From JAHJQZ01 sp963667595 (GTDB taxonomy: Bacteria; Pseudomonadota; Alphaproteobacteria; Rhizobiales; Devosiaceae): a stretch of DNA of 64,000 nt. A program made the position numbers and the translations under genes. Each line of letters begins with the position of its first letter. Position 1 is the stretch's first letter. Positions 1 through 9,636 of the stretch are shown here, piece by piece. The notes under the pieces are model-generated. The model ran no database searches. It was not told the origin of the DNA and worked only from the letters and a program-made list of their open reading frames with translations. The stretch lies in NCBI GenBank assembly GCA_963667595.2, contig CAXXWD010000010.1, positions 186,001 through 250,000 of the forward strand, written 5' to 3'.

Positions 1-1792
1 AGATGAGCAGGCAGGCGGACCGGGCGGAACCGCGACCGACGCGGCCGCGCAACTGGTGAAGCTGGGCCAGCCCGAAGCGTTCGGCATGCTCGACGATCAT
101 GATGGTTGCCGCCGGCACGTCGACGCCGACCTCGATGACCGTGGTGGCGACCAGTATCTGCGCATCGCCGGACTGGAAGCGTTGCATGGCGGCATCTTTC
201 TTGGCCGCGCTCATCCGGCCGTGAACGAGTTCAACCCGATCGCCGAACACCTCCTTAAGCGCCGCGAAACGTTGTTCGGCGGCCGTCAGCGGGCTTTGCT
301 CGCTTTCTTCGACCAGCGGGCAAACCCAGAAGGCCTGAACGCCCTCGGCAACGCGGGCCTGAAGCCGGGCGACGACGCGGTCGAGTTCGCTGTCGGGCAG
401 GATGGCCGTGTCGATGGGCTGGCGGCCGGCCGGCTTCTCATTGAGAACGGAAACGGCCATGTCGCCGAAATGGGTGAGCACGAGCGTGCGCGGAATCGGC
501 GTTGCCGTCATGACCAGCAGTTCGGCCTCGTGTCCCTTGTCGGAAAGGGCCAGGCGCTGATGGACGCCGAACCGGTGTTGTTCGTCGACGACGACCAGTC
601 CGAGATTGGCAAAACCGATATCGGCCTGGAACAGGGCGTGCGTGCCGACGACGATCTGGATCGCGCCCGAGGCGAGGCCGGCCTGAATGGCGCGCTTTTC
701 CGCCGCCGGCGTCTTGCCGGTCAAAAGGGCGAAGCCGAGCCCCGCCTTTTCGGCCAGGGGGGCAATGGTGCGAAAATGTTGTAGCGCCAGAAGTTCGGTC
801 GGCGCCATGAAAGCCGACTGGGCTCCATCCTCGGCCATCCCGGCCATGGCCAGAAGAGCCACCACCGTCTTGCCGGCGCCGACATCGCCCTGCAACAGGC
901 GCGACATGCGGTTTTCGGCCTTCAGATCGGCGGCGATTTCGGCGAAGGCCCGTTTCTGGCCTTCGGTCAGGGTAAAGGGCAGGGCGGCCTCGACCCGCCC
1001 GGTCAGTTCGCCGGTCAGGGTGCGTGGCCGTCCGCGCGCGCGAACAAGGCTCGAACGCACCAGCAACAGGGTCAATTGACCGGCCAGATATTCGTCATAG
1101 GCCAGCCGCGTACGAGCCGGTTCGGTCATGTCGCCATCGCGCGGCGTTTCCGGCGCATGAACGGCGCGCATGGCGTCGGCGAAACTCGGCCAGCCATTGA
1201 GGGCGAGACGGTTGGCCTCGATCCATTCCGGCAGGGGGGGAAGCGCGGCCAGCGCCTGCGCCATCATCTTGTTGAGCGCCTTGGAACTGAGGCCGTGGGT
1301 CAGCGGATAGACCGGCTCGACCAGAGGCAGCGAGGCGCGCTTGTCCGGTTCGACGATGTAGTCGGGATGGGTGATCTGCTTTTCGCCGCGGAAAAAATCG
1401 ATCTTGCCGGAAACGATGCGCCGTTCGCCGACGGGCAGGGCCTTTTCGACCCAGCCGCCCTCGGCACGGAAGAAAACGAGCTGTACCTCGCCGGTCTCGT
1501 CATGGGCAAAGACGCGGTGCGGCGTGCCGGCGCGTGCGCGCGGTGGCGCCAGATGACGATCGATATGAAGATCGAGCGTGACGATATCGCCGAGATAGGC
1601 CTCGGCAAGCGGCACCTCTTTTCGCCGGTCGATTGCCGCCGAGGGCATGTGCATCAACAAATCGAGAACCAGCGCGTCCTGCCCCTCGATCTGGCCGAGG
1701 AACCGTGCCAGAAGCGGCGCCAGCCGTGGCCCGACACCCTTGAGGGACGTGACCGAACGAAACAGCGGATTGAGCAGCGGCGGTCGGGACAA
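1..1792 (-). CDS. recG: ATP-dependent DNA helicase RecG (3' end outside window)
   Basis: RecG remodels stalled replication forks and branched DNA, driving fork reversal and Holliday junction migration in the cytoplasm. About 597 residues are visible of a family length near 700; the C-terminal end lies beyond position 1. The N-terminal wedge region has the family start LSRPPLLNPLF and a helix-hairpin-helix-like SLKGVGP. Walker A is GDVGAGKT near residue 302, followed by a DEQHRFG motif II and the helicase C-terminal RGRVGRG near the window edge. There is no ATG near the N-terminus. The best start is TTG at 1792 with AGGA about seven bases upstream. It diverges from sdhE, the usual arrangement in Hyphomicrobiales. 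Product is certain; the exact start is less so. Confidence 0.95.
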   Translation of the reverse strand, partial: MSRPPLLNPLFRSVTSLKGVGPRLAPLLARFLGQIEGQDALVLDLLMHMPSAAIDRRKEVPLAEAYLGDIVTLDLHIDRHLAPPRARAGTPHRVFAHDETGEVQLVFFRAEGGWVEKALPVGERRIVSGKIDFFRGEKQITHPDYIVEPDKRASLPLVEPVYPLTHGLSSKALNKMMAQALAALPPLPEWIEANRLALNGWPSFADAMRAVHAPETPRDGDMTEPARTRLAYDEYLAGQLTLLLVRSSLVRARGRPRTLTGELTGRVEAALPFTLTEGQKRAFAEIAADLKAENRMSRLLQGDVGAGKTVVALLAMAGMAEDGAQSAFMAPTELLALQHFRTIAPLAEKAGLGFALLTGKTPAAEKRAIQAGLASGAIQIVVGTHALFQADIGFANLGLVVVDEQHRFGVHQRLALSDKGHEAELLVMTATPIPRTLVLTHFGDMAVSVLNEKPAGRQPIDTAILPDSELDRVVARLQARVAEGVQAFWVCPLVEESEQSPLTAAEQRFAALKEVFGDRVELVHGRMSAAKKDAAMQRFQSGDAQILVATTVIEVGVDVPAATIMIVEHAERFGLAQLHQLRGRVGRGSARSACLLI

Positions 1793-1954
1793 GGCGATTC
1801 CTATTGAGCCATGATCGCAGGGAGTTTAGCGCGGCAATCCGACAGGAGCAAAAGGCTGACAATCGAAACGCATGGGTCTAGAACCCTTTTCGCTCATTGC
1901 GTCGAAACCCGCCGCGATGGGCTTTTGCGTGTTCCAAATTCGAAAGATGCCCCG

Positions 1955-2227
1955 ATGACCGAAGACCTCGACGTGGTACGCAAGCGCCTGTTTTATCGCG
2001 CCCATCATCGTGGCACCAAGGAGATGGATTTTGTCCTCGGGACGTTTTCCGAAGCGTTTCTCGAGACTTTCGATGCCGTAAAACTGGCGCGGTTCGAGAC
2101 GGTTCTGGAATTCGCAGACGCCGATTTTCTCGCTTGGGTCACGGGACAAACCCCGATCCCCGATACTGAAAATGCCGAAATGATCGGCGAAATCGTCGCC
2201 TTCGCGCGTGAAAGACGCCGCTCATGA
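1955..2227 (+). CDS. sdhE: FAD assembly factor SdhE (DUF339)
   Basis: A 90-residue protein of the SdhE/SDH5 family, which helps attach FAD covalently to the flavoprotein subunit of succinate dehydrogenase. The diagnostic region KRLFYRAHHRGTKEMDFVLG contains the family's RGxxE/D-type motif near residues 15-25. The length fits the family. A longer in-frame reading from 1811 exists, but the ATG at 1955 gives the normal N-terminus MTEDLDVVRKRL. The stop overlaps the mfd start by four bases (ATGA), so the two are translationally coupled. The order recG (divergent), sdhE, mfd is common in alphaproteobacteria. Confidence 0.93.
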   Translation: MTEDLDVVRKRLFYRAHHRGTKEMDFVLGTFSEAFLETFDAVKLARFETVLEFADADFLAWVTGQTPIPDTENAEMIGEIVAFARERRRS

Positions 2228-5200
2228 GTGCAACGGACCAACATCTGTCGGCCATTGGCAATGTGCCGGAGGGCATGCAACCCTTCACGATCGCCAAGCT
2301 CGTCGAACGGGCGCTCGGCGAGGGCGCGTCGGGGCCGGCGGCCCTGGTTTTCGTTGCACGCGACGGACGGCGCATGCAGCGGCTCGCCGACGTTTTGCCG
2401 TCTCTCATGCCCGGCCACATGGTGTTGTCGCTGCCGGCCTGGGACTGTCTGCCCTATGACCGTGTGTCGCCGAACGCGGTGACGCTGTCGGCCCGGATGA
2501 ACACGCTGGCCCAGCTGACCGACCCGGCGACGAAACACGCCATCGTCCTGACGACGATCAACGCTCTGGTGCAAAAGCTGCCGCCCCGCGACGTCGTCGC
2601 CCTAATGTCCTTTGCCGCGAAGGCAGGCGCGGTGGTCGATGGTGAAAGGCTTATCGCCTGGGCGGCGGGGAATGGCTATCTCAGGGTACCGACCGTGCGC
2701 GAGGCGGGCGAATATGCGGTGCGCGGCGGGCTCATCGATCTTTACGCCGCCGGCGCCGAAGCCCCGCTCAGGTTCGATTTCTTCGGCTCGACCCTCGAAA
2801 CCATCCGGACCTTCGATCCGGAAACGCAACGCACCACCGGCACGCTCAAGGAAGTCTCGCTGACCCCGATGAGCGAAGTGATGCTGACCCCGGAGACGAT
2901 CAAGCGCTTTCGCGGCCGATACACCACGAGTTTCGGCGGCAACACCGCCGACGATCAGCTTTACGCCGCCATAAGTGCTGGACAGCGCTTTCCCGGCATG
3001 GAGCACTGGCTGCCGTTCTTTTACACCCATCTCGACCGACTGACGGCCTATACCGGATCGGCGGAGTTCGTTTTCGACGATCAGGCCGATCACGCCCTGT
3101 CCGAGCGACAGGACCAGATCGCCGATTATTACGACGCCCGTGAAAGCGCGCGGCACGAGCATCTCGCCTCGGGCGCGACCGCCTACAAGCCGGTCAAACC
3201 CGAAACGCTCTACGAGATGACGCAAGGTCTGGCCGAACTCGCGGGTGGCACCGGGCTGGTGCTGTCGCCCTTCGCTACCGAAACGGGTGCGGAAAATGCC
3301 GGCGGGCGCATGCCGCCGAGTTTTGCCGCCGAACGCAGCGCCGCCGACACCAACCTGTTCGAGGCGGTCGTTTCCCTCATCACGGCACGCGGCAAGACGG
3401 GGCAACGCGTCGTCGTCGCGGCCTGGAGCGAAGGCACGCGCGAGAGGTTGATGCAGCTTCTGGCCGATCACGGGTTGACCCGGACCCGTAAGGCGGAGAA
3501 CTGGCGCGACGCCGAGATGACGCCGCCCGGCATAACCGCTTTCGTGACCCTGGAACTCGAAACCGGGTTCGAGACCGATGCGCTTCTGGTCCTTTCCGAA
3601 CAGGATATTCTCGGCGAACGCATCATCCGGCACACGCGGCGCAAGAAAGCCGAGAACGCCCTGACCGAAGCGTCGAGCCTCATGGCCGGCGATCTGGTCG
3701 TGCATGTCGAGCACGGCATCGGCCGGTTTCTCGGGCTCAAGGCCATCGAGGCGGCCGGGGCGCCGCACGATTGCGTCGAGATCGAATATGCCGGCAAAAC
3801 CAAGCTTTATCTGCCGGTCGAAAACATCGAACTGCTGACCCGCTACGGTTCGGATACCGAAAGCATCGAACTCGACCGGCTCGGGGGTGTCGCCTGGCAG
3901 GCCAAGAAGGCCAAGCTCAAGCAGCGCATCCGCGATATGGCCGACCAGCTGATCAAGATCGCGGCGCAGCGCGAACTGGCCCATGTCGAACCGATCGATC
4001 TGCCTTCGGGACTCTATGACGAGTTCGCGGCGCGCTTCCCCTATGAGGAGACCGAAGACCAGCTTGCGGCCATCGCCCAGATCTTCGAGGACATGACCAC
4101 CGGCCGCGTCATGGACCGGCTGGTATGCGGCGATGTCGGGTTCGGCAAGACGGAAGTGGCCTTGCGTGCCGCCTTCGGCATGGCCATGAGTGGCCGGCAG
4201 GTTGCGGTCGTGGTGCCGACGACCCTTCTGGCCCGCCAGCACTTCCGGACGTTTTCCGAACGTTTCATGGGGTTGCCGATCCGCGTGGCCCAGGCGTCGC
4301 GGCTCGTTTCGAGCAGTGAGCTGAAGGCGGCCAAGAAGGGCATTGCCGACGGGACGGTCGACATCATCGTCGGCACGCATGCACTGTTGGGCAAATCCAT
4401 CAGGTTCAAGGATCTCGGCCTTCTGGTCGTCGACGAGGAACAGCATTTCGGCGTGGCCCACAAGGAACGGCTCAAGGAGTTGAAGTCCAATGTCCATGTG
4501 CTGACCCTGACGGCGACGCCGATCCCGCGCACCCTGCAACTGGCGCTGGCCGGGGTCAGGGACCTGTCGCTTCTGGCAACGCCGCCCATCGACCGGCTGG
4601 CGATCCGTACCTTCGTTTCGCCCTTCGATGCGCTGACGGTTCGCGAGGCTCTGCTTCGCGAAAAATACCGTGGCGGGCAGGCCTTTTACGTCGTGCCGCG
4701 GATCAAGGACCAGCCGGAGGTCGCCGAGTTCCTGAAAGAACAGGTGCCCGAGATCAGTTTCGTCGTCGCCAATGGTCAGATGGCGCCGGGACAGCTCGAC
4801 GACATCATGAACGCCTTCTACGACGGCCGCTTCGATGTGCTTGTCGCGACGACCATCGTCGAATCGGGACTCGACATTCCCAATGCCAATACGCTGATCG
4901 TGCATCGCGCCGATCATTTCGGGCTGGCGCAGCTTTATCAGATCCGCGGTCGCATCGGCCGGTCCAAGACCCGCGCCTATGCCGTGTTCACGGTGCCGGC
5001 CGACCGCAAGCTGACCGACACGGCGCAGCGGCGTTTGCAGGTGCTGCAATCGCTCGAATCGCTTGGGGCCGGGTTCCAGCTTGCCAGTCACGATCTCGAC
5101 ATCCGAGGCGCGGGCAATCTTTTGGGCGAAGAGCAGTCGGGCAATATCCGCGAGGTCGGCTACGAGCTTTACCAGTCGATGCTGGAAGAGGCGGTCGCCA

Positions 5201-5715
5201 GCCTCGGCGGAGAAGGCGAGGCGATCGAGATGGGCGAATGGTCGCCGCAGATTTCACTCGGCATGCCGGTGATGATCCCGGAGCATTACGTGCCGGATCT
5301 TCAGGTCAGGATGCAGCTTTACCGCCGGCTTGGCGATTTGAGCGAAACCCGCGAGATCGATGCGTTCGGCGCCGAACTGATCGACCGGTTCGGCCCGTTG
5401 CCGGACGAGGTCACCTCGCTTTTGAAGGTCGTGGTCATCAAGTCGTTGTGTCGGTCGGCCAATGTCGAACGTCTGGAAGCCGGGCCGAAAGGCGCAGTGA
5501 TCGCTTTGAGGAACAATTCGTTCGCCAACCCCGCCGGATTGGTGAAACTGGTCTCCGATCCGACCCAGATGGTTCGCCTCAAGCCCGACCAGAAACTGGT
5601 CTTTTCCCGCAACTGGCCTGAGCCGGAGCAGCGTTTACGGGGGGCGGCGGCCATCCTCACCCGGCTGGTCAGCCTGGCCGAAGCGGATGGCAACGCGGCA
5701 ACACGCGCCGGATAA
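2224..5715 (+). CDS. mfd: transcription-repair coupling factor Mfd
   Basis: A 1163-residue full-length Mfd. It displaces RNA polymerase stalled at DNA lesions and recruits UvrA. Domains in order: UvrB-homology N-terminal region (about 1-330), a CarD-like RNA polymerase interaction domain around residues 490-560 (DLVVHVEHGIGRFLGL), a RecG-like translocase with Walker A GDVGFGKTE near 636-644 and motif II DEEQHFG near 738, motif III TLTATPIPRT, the helicase C domain ending in QIRGRIGRS, the translocation-in-repair segment LDIRGAGNLLGEEQSG, and a C-terminal regulatory domain. It starts inside the sdhE stop codon, indicating an operon. A very long antisense open frame across this gene is a codon-bias shadow. 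Confidence 0.97.
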   Translation: MSATDQHLSAIGNVPEGMQPFTIAKLVERALGEGASGPAALVFVARDGRRMQRLADVLPSLMPGHMVLSLPAWDCLPYDRVSPNAVTLSARMNTLAQLTDPATKHAIVLTTINALVQKLPPRDVVALMSFAAKAGAVVDGERLIAWAAGNGYLRVPTVREAGEYAVRGGLIDLYAAGAEAPLRFDFFGSTLETIRTFDPETQRTTGTLKEVSLTPMSEVMLTPETIKRFRGRYTTSFGGNTADDQLYAAISAGQRFPGMEHWLPFFYTHLDRLTAYTGSAEFVFDDQADHALSERQDQIADYYDARESARHEHLASGATAYKPVKPETLYEMTQGLAELAGGTGLVLSPFATETGAENAGGRMPPSFAAERSAADTNLFEAVVSLITARGKTGQRVVVAAWSEGTRERLMQLLADHGLTRTRKAENWRDAEMTPPGITAFVTLELETGFETDALLVLSEQDILGERIIRHTRRKKAENALTEASSLMAGDLVVHVEHGIGRFLGLKAIEAAGAPHDCVEIEYAGKTKLYLPVENIELLTRYGSDTESIELDRLGGVAWQAKKAKLKQRIRDMADQLIKIAAQRELAHVEPIDLPSGLYDEFAARFPYEETEDQLAAIAQIFEDMTTGRVMDRLVCGDVGFGKTEVALRAAFGMAMSGRQVAVVVPTTLLARQHFRTFSERFMGLPIRVAQASRLVSSSELKAAKKGIADGTVDIIVGTHALLGKSIRFKDLGLLVVDEEQHFGVAHKERLKELKSNVHVLTLTATPIPRTLQLALAGVRDLSLLATPPIDRLAIRTFVSPFDALTVREALLREKYRGGQAFYVVPRIKDQPEVAEFLKEQVPEISFVVANGQMAPGQLDDIMNAFYDGRFDVLVATTIVESGLDIPNANTLIVHRADHFGLAQLYQIRGRIGRSKTRAYAVFTVPADRKLTDTAQRRLQVLQSLESLGAGFQLASHDLDIRGAGNLLGEEQSGNIREVGYELYQSMLEEAVASLGGEGEAIEMGEWSPQISLGMPVMIPEHYVPDLQVRMQLYRRLGDLSETREIDAFGAELIDRFGPLPDEVTSLLKVVVIKSLCRSANVERLEAGPKGAVIALRNNSFANPAGLVKLVSDPTQMVRLKPDQKLVFSRNWPEPEQRLRGAAAILTRLVSLAEADGNAATRAG

Positions 5716-5816
5716 TCGATTGGAATGCACGGGTGGCCATGTTATTGCCCGATTTTCTGCCTTGAAACCAAGTCAACTACAGGGGCGAGTCCGCCCGAAA
5801 CCGAAAAACGGACCTA

Positions 5817-6524
5817 GTGATGATAGCGAAACGTGCGCTTGGCCTATTCATGGCCCTGTTCGCCCTGATGATCGTTCCTGCGGCCTCTGTGGCGCAGGAC
5901 ACCGGCACCCAGACACAGGCTCCGGCTACCGGCGATGCGGCTCAACCGGCCGCCGATGCCGCGCCCCAGGCCGAACCGGCCATGCCCTGGGTGAAATTCT
6001 GCGGCGATCTCGACGACGGCCGCAAGCTGTGCATCGTGCGCCAGATCGTTACGGCGCGAAACAAGATGCTTGCCCGTTTCATTGTCCGTAACAATCCGGC
6101 CGAAGCCAGCCCGCTCATGGTCTTGGCCTCCATGCCGCTTGGCGTGACGCTGCCCTACGGCTTGCGCCTGCAGATCGACAATGGGCGCGAACTCATCTTG
6201 CCCTACATCGCCTGCGACTCCCAGTTGTGCAATGTCCGTTCGACGGTCAACGAGGCGTTCATCAACAGCCTGAAACGCGGCGCCGTGTTGAAGCTCAAGG
6301 CCAAGAATGCCCGTGGTTCCGATGTCGTCATCGAAATCGATCTGGCCGGATTTACCGCCACCTATGACGGCGACCAGTATATCTCGCTTGAAGGTCAGCA
6401 GCAGCAGGACACCAACGCCACCGACAAGCTCGGTCAGGCGGTTCAGGATCTGGCCGAACAGATGCGCCGCCAGCAGAGCGAAACCACGCCGCCTCCGGAT
6501 GCGCCGCCGGCAAACGGGCAATAG
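5817..6524 (+). CDS. invasion associated locus B (IalB) family secreted protein
   Basis: A 235-residue predicted periplasmic protein. Residues 1-26 form a signal peptide (basic start, hydrophobic core, cleavage after ASVAQ), followed by a low-complexity Gln/Pro/Ala linker to about residue 55. The folded part resembles the IalB family (Pfam IalB): W-V-K-F-C-G-D near residue 57-63, a second Cys in KLCIVRQ, the PLG(V)TLPYGLRL(Q)ID segment and the paired cysteines of YIACDSQLCN. IalB proteins were named from Bartonella invasion, but most alphaproteobacteria carry several and their role is general and poorly defined. The C-terminus is Gln/Pro rich. ATG at 5817 and 5820 are both possible; neither has a strong ribosome binding site. 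A strong hairpin terminator follows immediately. Confidence 0.85.
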   Translation: MMIAKRALGLFMALFALMIVPAASVAQDTGTQTQAPATGDAAQPAADAAPQAEPAMPWVKFCGDLDDGRKLCIVRQIVTARNKMLARFIVRNNPAEASPLMVLASMPLGVTLPYGLRLQIDNGRELILPYIACDSQLCNVRSTVNEAFINSLKRGAVLKLKAKNARGSDVVIEIDLAGFTATYDGDQYISLEGQQQQDTNATDKLGQAVQDLAEQMRRQQSETTPPPDAPPANGQ

Positions 6525-6530
6525 CCAGAA

Positions 6531-6563
6531 TAAAAAAAGGGGGCGCCAATGCGCCCCTTTTTA
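6531..6563. terminator. bidirectional intrinsic terminator
   Basis: A GC hairpin with GGGGCGC and GCGCCCC arms around a CAAT-type loop, flanked by an A run on the left and a T run on the right. It therefore works as a rho-independent terminator for both the IalB-family gene on the plus strand and the converging UbiH-family gene (stop at 6584). Confidence 0.85.
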
Positions 6564-6583
6564 CTATCCGTTGATTTGGGTGG

Positions 6584-7729
6584 TCACTGCCCCATGCCGG
6601 CGCTCATCGCCATCTTTCTGAGACCGGGCAGAAGCTTCAAAGCCCAGAGACCGCCGGCTCGTACTGCCTGCACGGGCAGAAAATCGTAAAGCAGCGACCG
6701 GAACAATGCTTCGACGCCGCCTCCGGTGCGTGACAGATCGGCGGCGCGACGGTCTGCATAATCCTCGGATACCAGGCGAGGCCAATCCGTCTCGTTGCGG
6801 TCAACCCGTTGGAGGGCGGCGACAAGATCGGCAACGTCCCTCAGCCCGAGATTCAGTCCCTGCGCCCCGATGGGCGGAAAGGCGTGAGCGGCCTCGCCGA
6901 CAAGCACGACGCCATTGGCGCCGGCGCGGGCAACGCTCAGCATGGAAAGCGGAAACACCGCGCTCGGGCTGGTAACGCTCAGCGCACCGAACAGATATTG
7001 GCTTTTGTCCCGGAGCACATTGGCAAGATCGACGGCGCGGGCGGCATCCAGCACCTCACGCCTGTCGATCCAGACCAGATTGGCCTTGTTGCCGCCCGCC
7101 GGCACCAGCGTGAACGGGCCGTTTTCGTAGTGGAACTCGACCGAATCGCCATCAAGCGGCGTTTCGAGTTCGAGATCGCACACCAGAGCCGCCTGCTCGA
7201 ACGGCCGTTCTGTAACGCAAAGTCCGGCAAAACGCCGGACTGGCGATCGCTTGCCGTCTGCTCCGACGAGCAAACGGGCACCAATTGGCGCTCCTTTTTC
7301 CGGCGTGATGGCAAACCCTTTATCGATACGTTCAAAACTCTTCGCCGGCTGGGCAAGGGTCGTCAGGCTGGCGTGTTCGGTGCCGAGCGCGGCGAAATGA
7401 TCAAGAAGAGGGGCATTGGCGAAATTCCAGCCGAACGCCTCGCGCCCGGTCTCGACGGAATCGAACAGGGTTTCCGGCGCCCGGATCAATCGCGTCGTGG
7501 CATCGATGATGCGGATGCGCTTCAATGGCTGGGCATGATCGGCAGGGCCGTCGATCAGACCGGTTTCAACAAGAAAATCAACCGTCGGCGCCATCAGCGC
7601 GGAGGTGCGGCGGTCTTTTGGTCCCTGCGGCGCGAAATGCACGACCGACACGCCTTTGCTGGCGAGAGCGACGGCGGCGGCGCTGCCGGCCAGGCCGCCA
7701 CCGATCATGGCGATATCGTAGTGTTTCAA
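6584..7729 (-). CDS. UbiH/UbiF/VisC/COQ6-family FAD-dependent hydroxylase
   Basis: An FAD monooxygenase of about 381 residues that probably hydroxylates a ring carbon in ubiquinone biosynthesis. The N-terminus carries the dinucleotide-binding GxGxxG variant IGGGLAGSAAAVALA. The family DG motif appears as LLVGADGKRSPVR, and the second FAD motif is GEAAHAFPPIGAQGLNLGLRD, which is diagnostic for UbiH-type hydroxylases. No ATG lies before the FAD motif. TTG at 7729 (LKHYDIAMIGG) has GGAG five bases upstream and is the preferred start; TTG at 7747 is an alternative. Alphaproteobacteria use several UbiH paralogues with different position specificity (UbiL, UbiM, UbiH), so the exact ring position cannot be assigned. 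Confidence 0.85.
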   Translation of the reverse strand: MKHYDIAMIGGGLAGSAAAVALASKGVSVVHFAPQGPKDRRTSALMAPTVDFLVETGLIDGPADHAQPLKRIRIIDATTRLIRAPETLFDSVETGREAFGWNFANAPLLDHFAALGTEHASLTTLAQPAKSFERIDKGFAITPEKGAPIGARLLVGADGKRSPVRRFAGLCVTERPFEQAALVCDLELETPLDGDSVEFHYENGPFTLVPAGGNKANLVWIDRREVLDAARAVDLANVLRDKSQYLFGALSVTSPSAVFPLSMLSVARAGANGVVLVGEAAHAFPPIGAQGLNLGLRDVADLVAALQRVDRNETDWPRLVSEDYADRRAADLSRTGGGVEALFRSLLYDFLPVQAVRAGGLWALKLLPGLRKMAMSAGMGQ

Positions 7730-7862
7730 TTTGGCTCCATCAGGCAAAAGCGGGCCAGCGCGACCGCCATCTGATCACGATTCCGCCGAGATAGGTGCCC
7801 GCGATCATGGCGAGAAGGAACACTATCAGGTTTTCCAGATAAAAACCGGTCGCATCGGTTGC

Positions 7863-7900
7863 TGCGAAAAACCGGATTCCACTTTTTTGCCCGATGCTTT
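7863..7900. repeat. short palindromic intergenic repeat (CCGG-type)
   Basis: Carries GCGAAAAACCGG followed by TTCCACTTTTTT and a GATGCT end. This matches the general form of small inverted repeats common between genes in Hyphomicrobiales (GCGAAAAA...CCGG...). A related copy lies at 57328-57380. Confidence 0.55.
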
Positions 7901-7933
7901 GGGGTCCGTGCTCCCTTTTCTTGCGAGACAGGC

Positions 7934-8665
7934 ATGATCGAACTCCTTTTCAGCCCCTCCGCCTGGGCGAGCCTTGCCACACTGACGCTTCTCGAAATCG
8001 TTCTGGGCATCGACAACGTCGTGTTCATCTCGGTTTTGGTGTCGCGTCTGCCGCACGCAATTGCCAGGCGTGCCCGCCAGATCGGGCTGGGGCTTGCCCT
8101 GATCTTCCGTATCGCCCTGTTGATCCTCATCTCCTGGATCATCGGATTGACGGTCCCGATCGCCTCGGTCATGGGGCATGCCATTTCCTGGCGTGATGTC
8201 ATCCTGATCGCCGGCGGGGCGTTCCTCATCTACAAGGCGACTTCGGAAATCCATCACGCCATCGAGGAGCCCTATGAAGAGGAACTGGCCGCCTCGGCGC
8301 CGCACAGTTTCTGGGCAGTGATCGCACAGGTCGTCGTGCTCGACATGGTGTTTTCCATAGACTCGATCATTACCGCCATCGGCATGGCGCAGCATCTCGA
8401 AATCATGATCATCGCGGTGATCATCGCGGTCGGGCTAATGTATTTCGCCTCGTCTCCGATCGCTGCCTTCATTTCGCACCATCCGACCACCAAGATGCTG
8501 GCGCTGAGTTTTCTGTTGCTGATCGGTGTGACGCTGGTTGCCGATGGACTCGGCGTACACGTTCCAAAGGGATATATCTATTCGGCCATGGCTTTCGCCG
8601 TTCTGGTCGAGAGCTTCAACATTTTCGCGCAGGCGCGTCGCAAGGAAAGGCGTAACCAGCCATGA
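7934..8665 (+). CDS. TerC family integral membrane protein
   Basis: A 243-residue polytopic membrane protein of the TerC/YgjT/YoaE family (Pfam TerC). The signature acidic membrane motifs are present: LLEIVLGIDNVVFIS near residues 19-33, and VLDMVFSIDSIITAIGMA in the second half. These acidic residues are thought to bind metal ions. Recent work on TerC relatives in Bacillus and E. coli (Alx, MeeF) implicates Mn2+ export or metalation of secreted enzymes; the original tellurite resistance label is not informative. About seven membrane segments. Start ATG at 7934 gives the normal family N-terminus. It overlaps the next gene by four bases (ATGA). Confidence 0.9.
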   Translation: MIELLFSPSAWASLATLTLLEIVLGIDNVVFISVLVSRLPHAIARRARQIGLGLALIFRIALLILISWIIGLTVPIASVMGHAISWRDVILIAGGAFLIYKATSEIHHAIEEPYEEELAASAPHSFWAVIAQVVVLDMVFSIDSIITAIGMAQHLEIMIIAVIIAVGLMYFASSPIAAFISHHPTTKMLALSFLLLIGVTLVADGLGVHVPKGYIYSAMAFAVLVESFNIFAQARRKERRNQP

Positions 8666-9636
8666 ACAAGGCTATTGTCGTTCATCAGACCGGTGGACCG
8701 GAGGTCCTGGTCTACGAGGAGCATCAGATCGCTCCGCCGGCCAAGGGAGAAGCGCAGATCCGGCACGAGGCGGTCGGCGTCAACTTCCTCGACGTCTACC
8801 ATCGTATCGGGCTTTATCCGCTGCCTCTGCCGCTGGTGCCGGGCAGCGAAGGCGCCGGTGTGGTGACGGCGGTCGGGGAGGGGGTCAACTTCCTCAAGCC
8901 CGGCGATCGCGTCACCTATGCGGGCGTGTTGGGCAGTTATTCCCAGACGCGCAACCTGCCGGCCTCGCGCCTCATTCCCGTGCCCGACACCGTTCCGCTC
9001 GACGTGGCGGCAGCGGCGACCCTCAAGGGGCTGACCACCTGCTACCTGCTCGAAATGACCGCGAATCTCAAGCCGGGCGACACCATCGTCTTTCACTCGG
9101 CGGCCGGCGGCGTCGGCCAGATCGCGGTGCAATGGGCCAAATCCATGGGCGTCAAGGTTATCGGCACGGTCGGGTCCGAGGAAAAGGCGGAAATCGCCCG
9201 TTCACTCGGTTGCGATCACGTCATCGACACCAGGGCCAATCCGGATTTTGCCCCCAAGGTGCGCGAACTGACCGAGGGCAAGGGCGTTGCCGTGGTCTTT
9301 GACTCGGTTGGCAAAGTGACGTTCGAAGCCTCGCTCGACTGTCTGAGACCACGCGGGCTGATGGTTTCTTTCGGCAATTCCTCGGGGCCGGTTTCGGTGC
9401 CGTCTCTGGGAATCCTGTCGTCCAAGGGCTCGCTTTACGTGACCCGTCCGACCCTCGGGCACTATTTCCCCGACCGGGCGGCCGAGATCGCCGGGGCCGA
9501 AAAACTGTGGGCCAAGATCCGGGACGGCGTGGTCAAAATTGCCATCGGCCAACGCTTCCCGCTTGCCGAAGCAAAACAAGCGCATATCGCGCTCGAAGGG
9601 CGGAAAACAACGGGCTCAACGGTGCTGATCCCCTGA
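8662..9636 (+). CDS. NADPH:quinone oxidoreductase (zinc-free MDR family)
   Basis: A 324-residue medium-chain dehydrogenase/reductase like E. coli QorA, which reduces quinones with NADPH. The N-terminal GroES-like domain has VNFLDVYHRIGLYPLPLP and the GSEGAGVV motif. The Rossmann domain has AAAGGVGQIAVQWAKSMG near residue 152, an AxxGxxG-type NADPH site. The structural and catalytic zinc ligands of alcohol dehydrogenases are absent, as expected for the QOR branch. It is coupled by an ATGA overlap to the TerC gene, but no shared pathway is evident. Confidence 0.9.
   Translation: MNKAIVVHQTGGPEVLVYEEHQIAPPAKGEAQIRHEAVGVNFLDVYHRIGLYPLPLPLVPGSEGAGVVTAVGEGVNFLKPGDRVTYAGVLGSYSQTRNLPASRLIPVPDTVPLDVAAAATLKGLTTCYLLEMTANLKPGDTIVFHSAAGGVGQIAVQWAKSMGVKVIGTVGSEEKAEIARSLGCDHVIDTRANPDFAPKVRELTEGKGVAVVFDSVGKVTFEASLDCLRPRGLMVSFGNSSGPVSVPSLGILSSKGSLYVTRPTLGHYFPDRAAEIAGAEKLWAKIRDGVVKIAIGQRFPLAEAKQAHIALEGRKTTGSTVLIP

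Noticed and set aside
2602..5091. 829-codon open frame antisense to mfd, and similar long antisense frames at 17489-19597, 30949-32544, 48177-49883, 52074-53555 and 62226-63491
   Set aside because: These are mirror frames of strongly biased GC-rich genes. They show no recognisable domains, have odd Arg/Gly/His-rich composition, and lie opposite genes with clear catalytic motifs.
7740..7823. Very short membrane peptide frame upstream of the UbiH-family gene (minus strand)
   Set aside because: It has a hydrophobic stretch, but only a GTG or internal ATG start without a ribosome binding site, and it ends overlapping the possible hydroxylase start.
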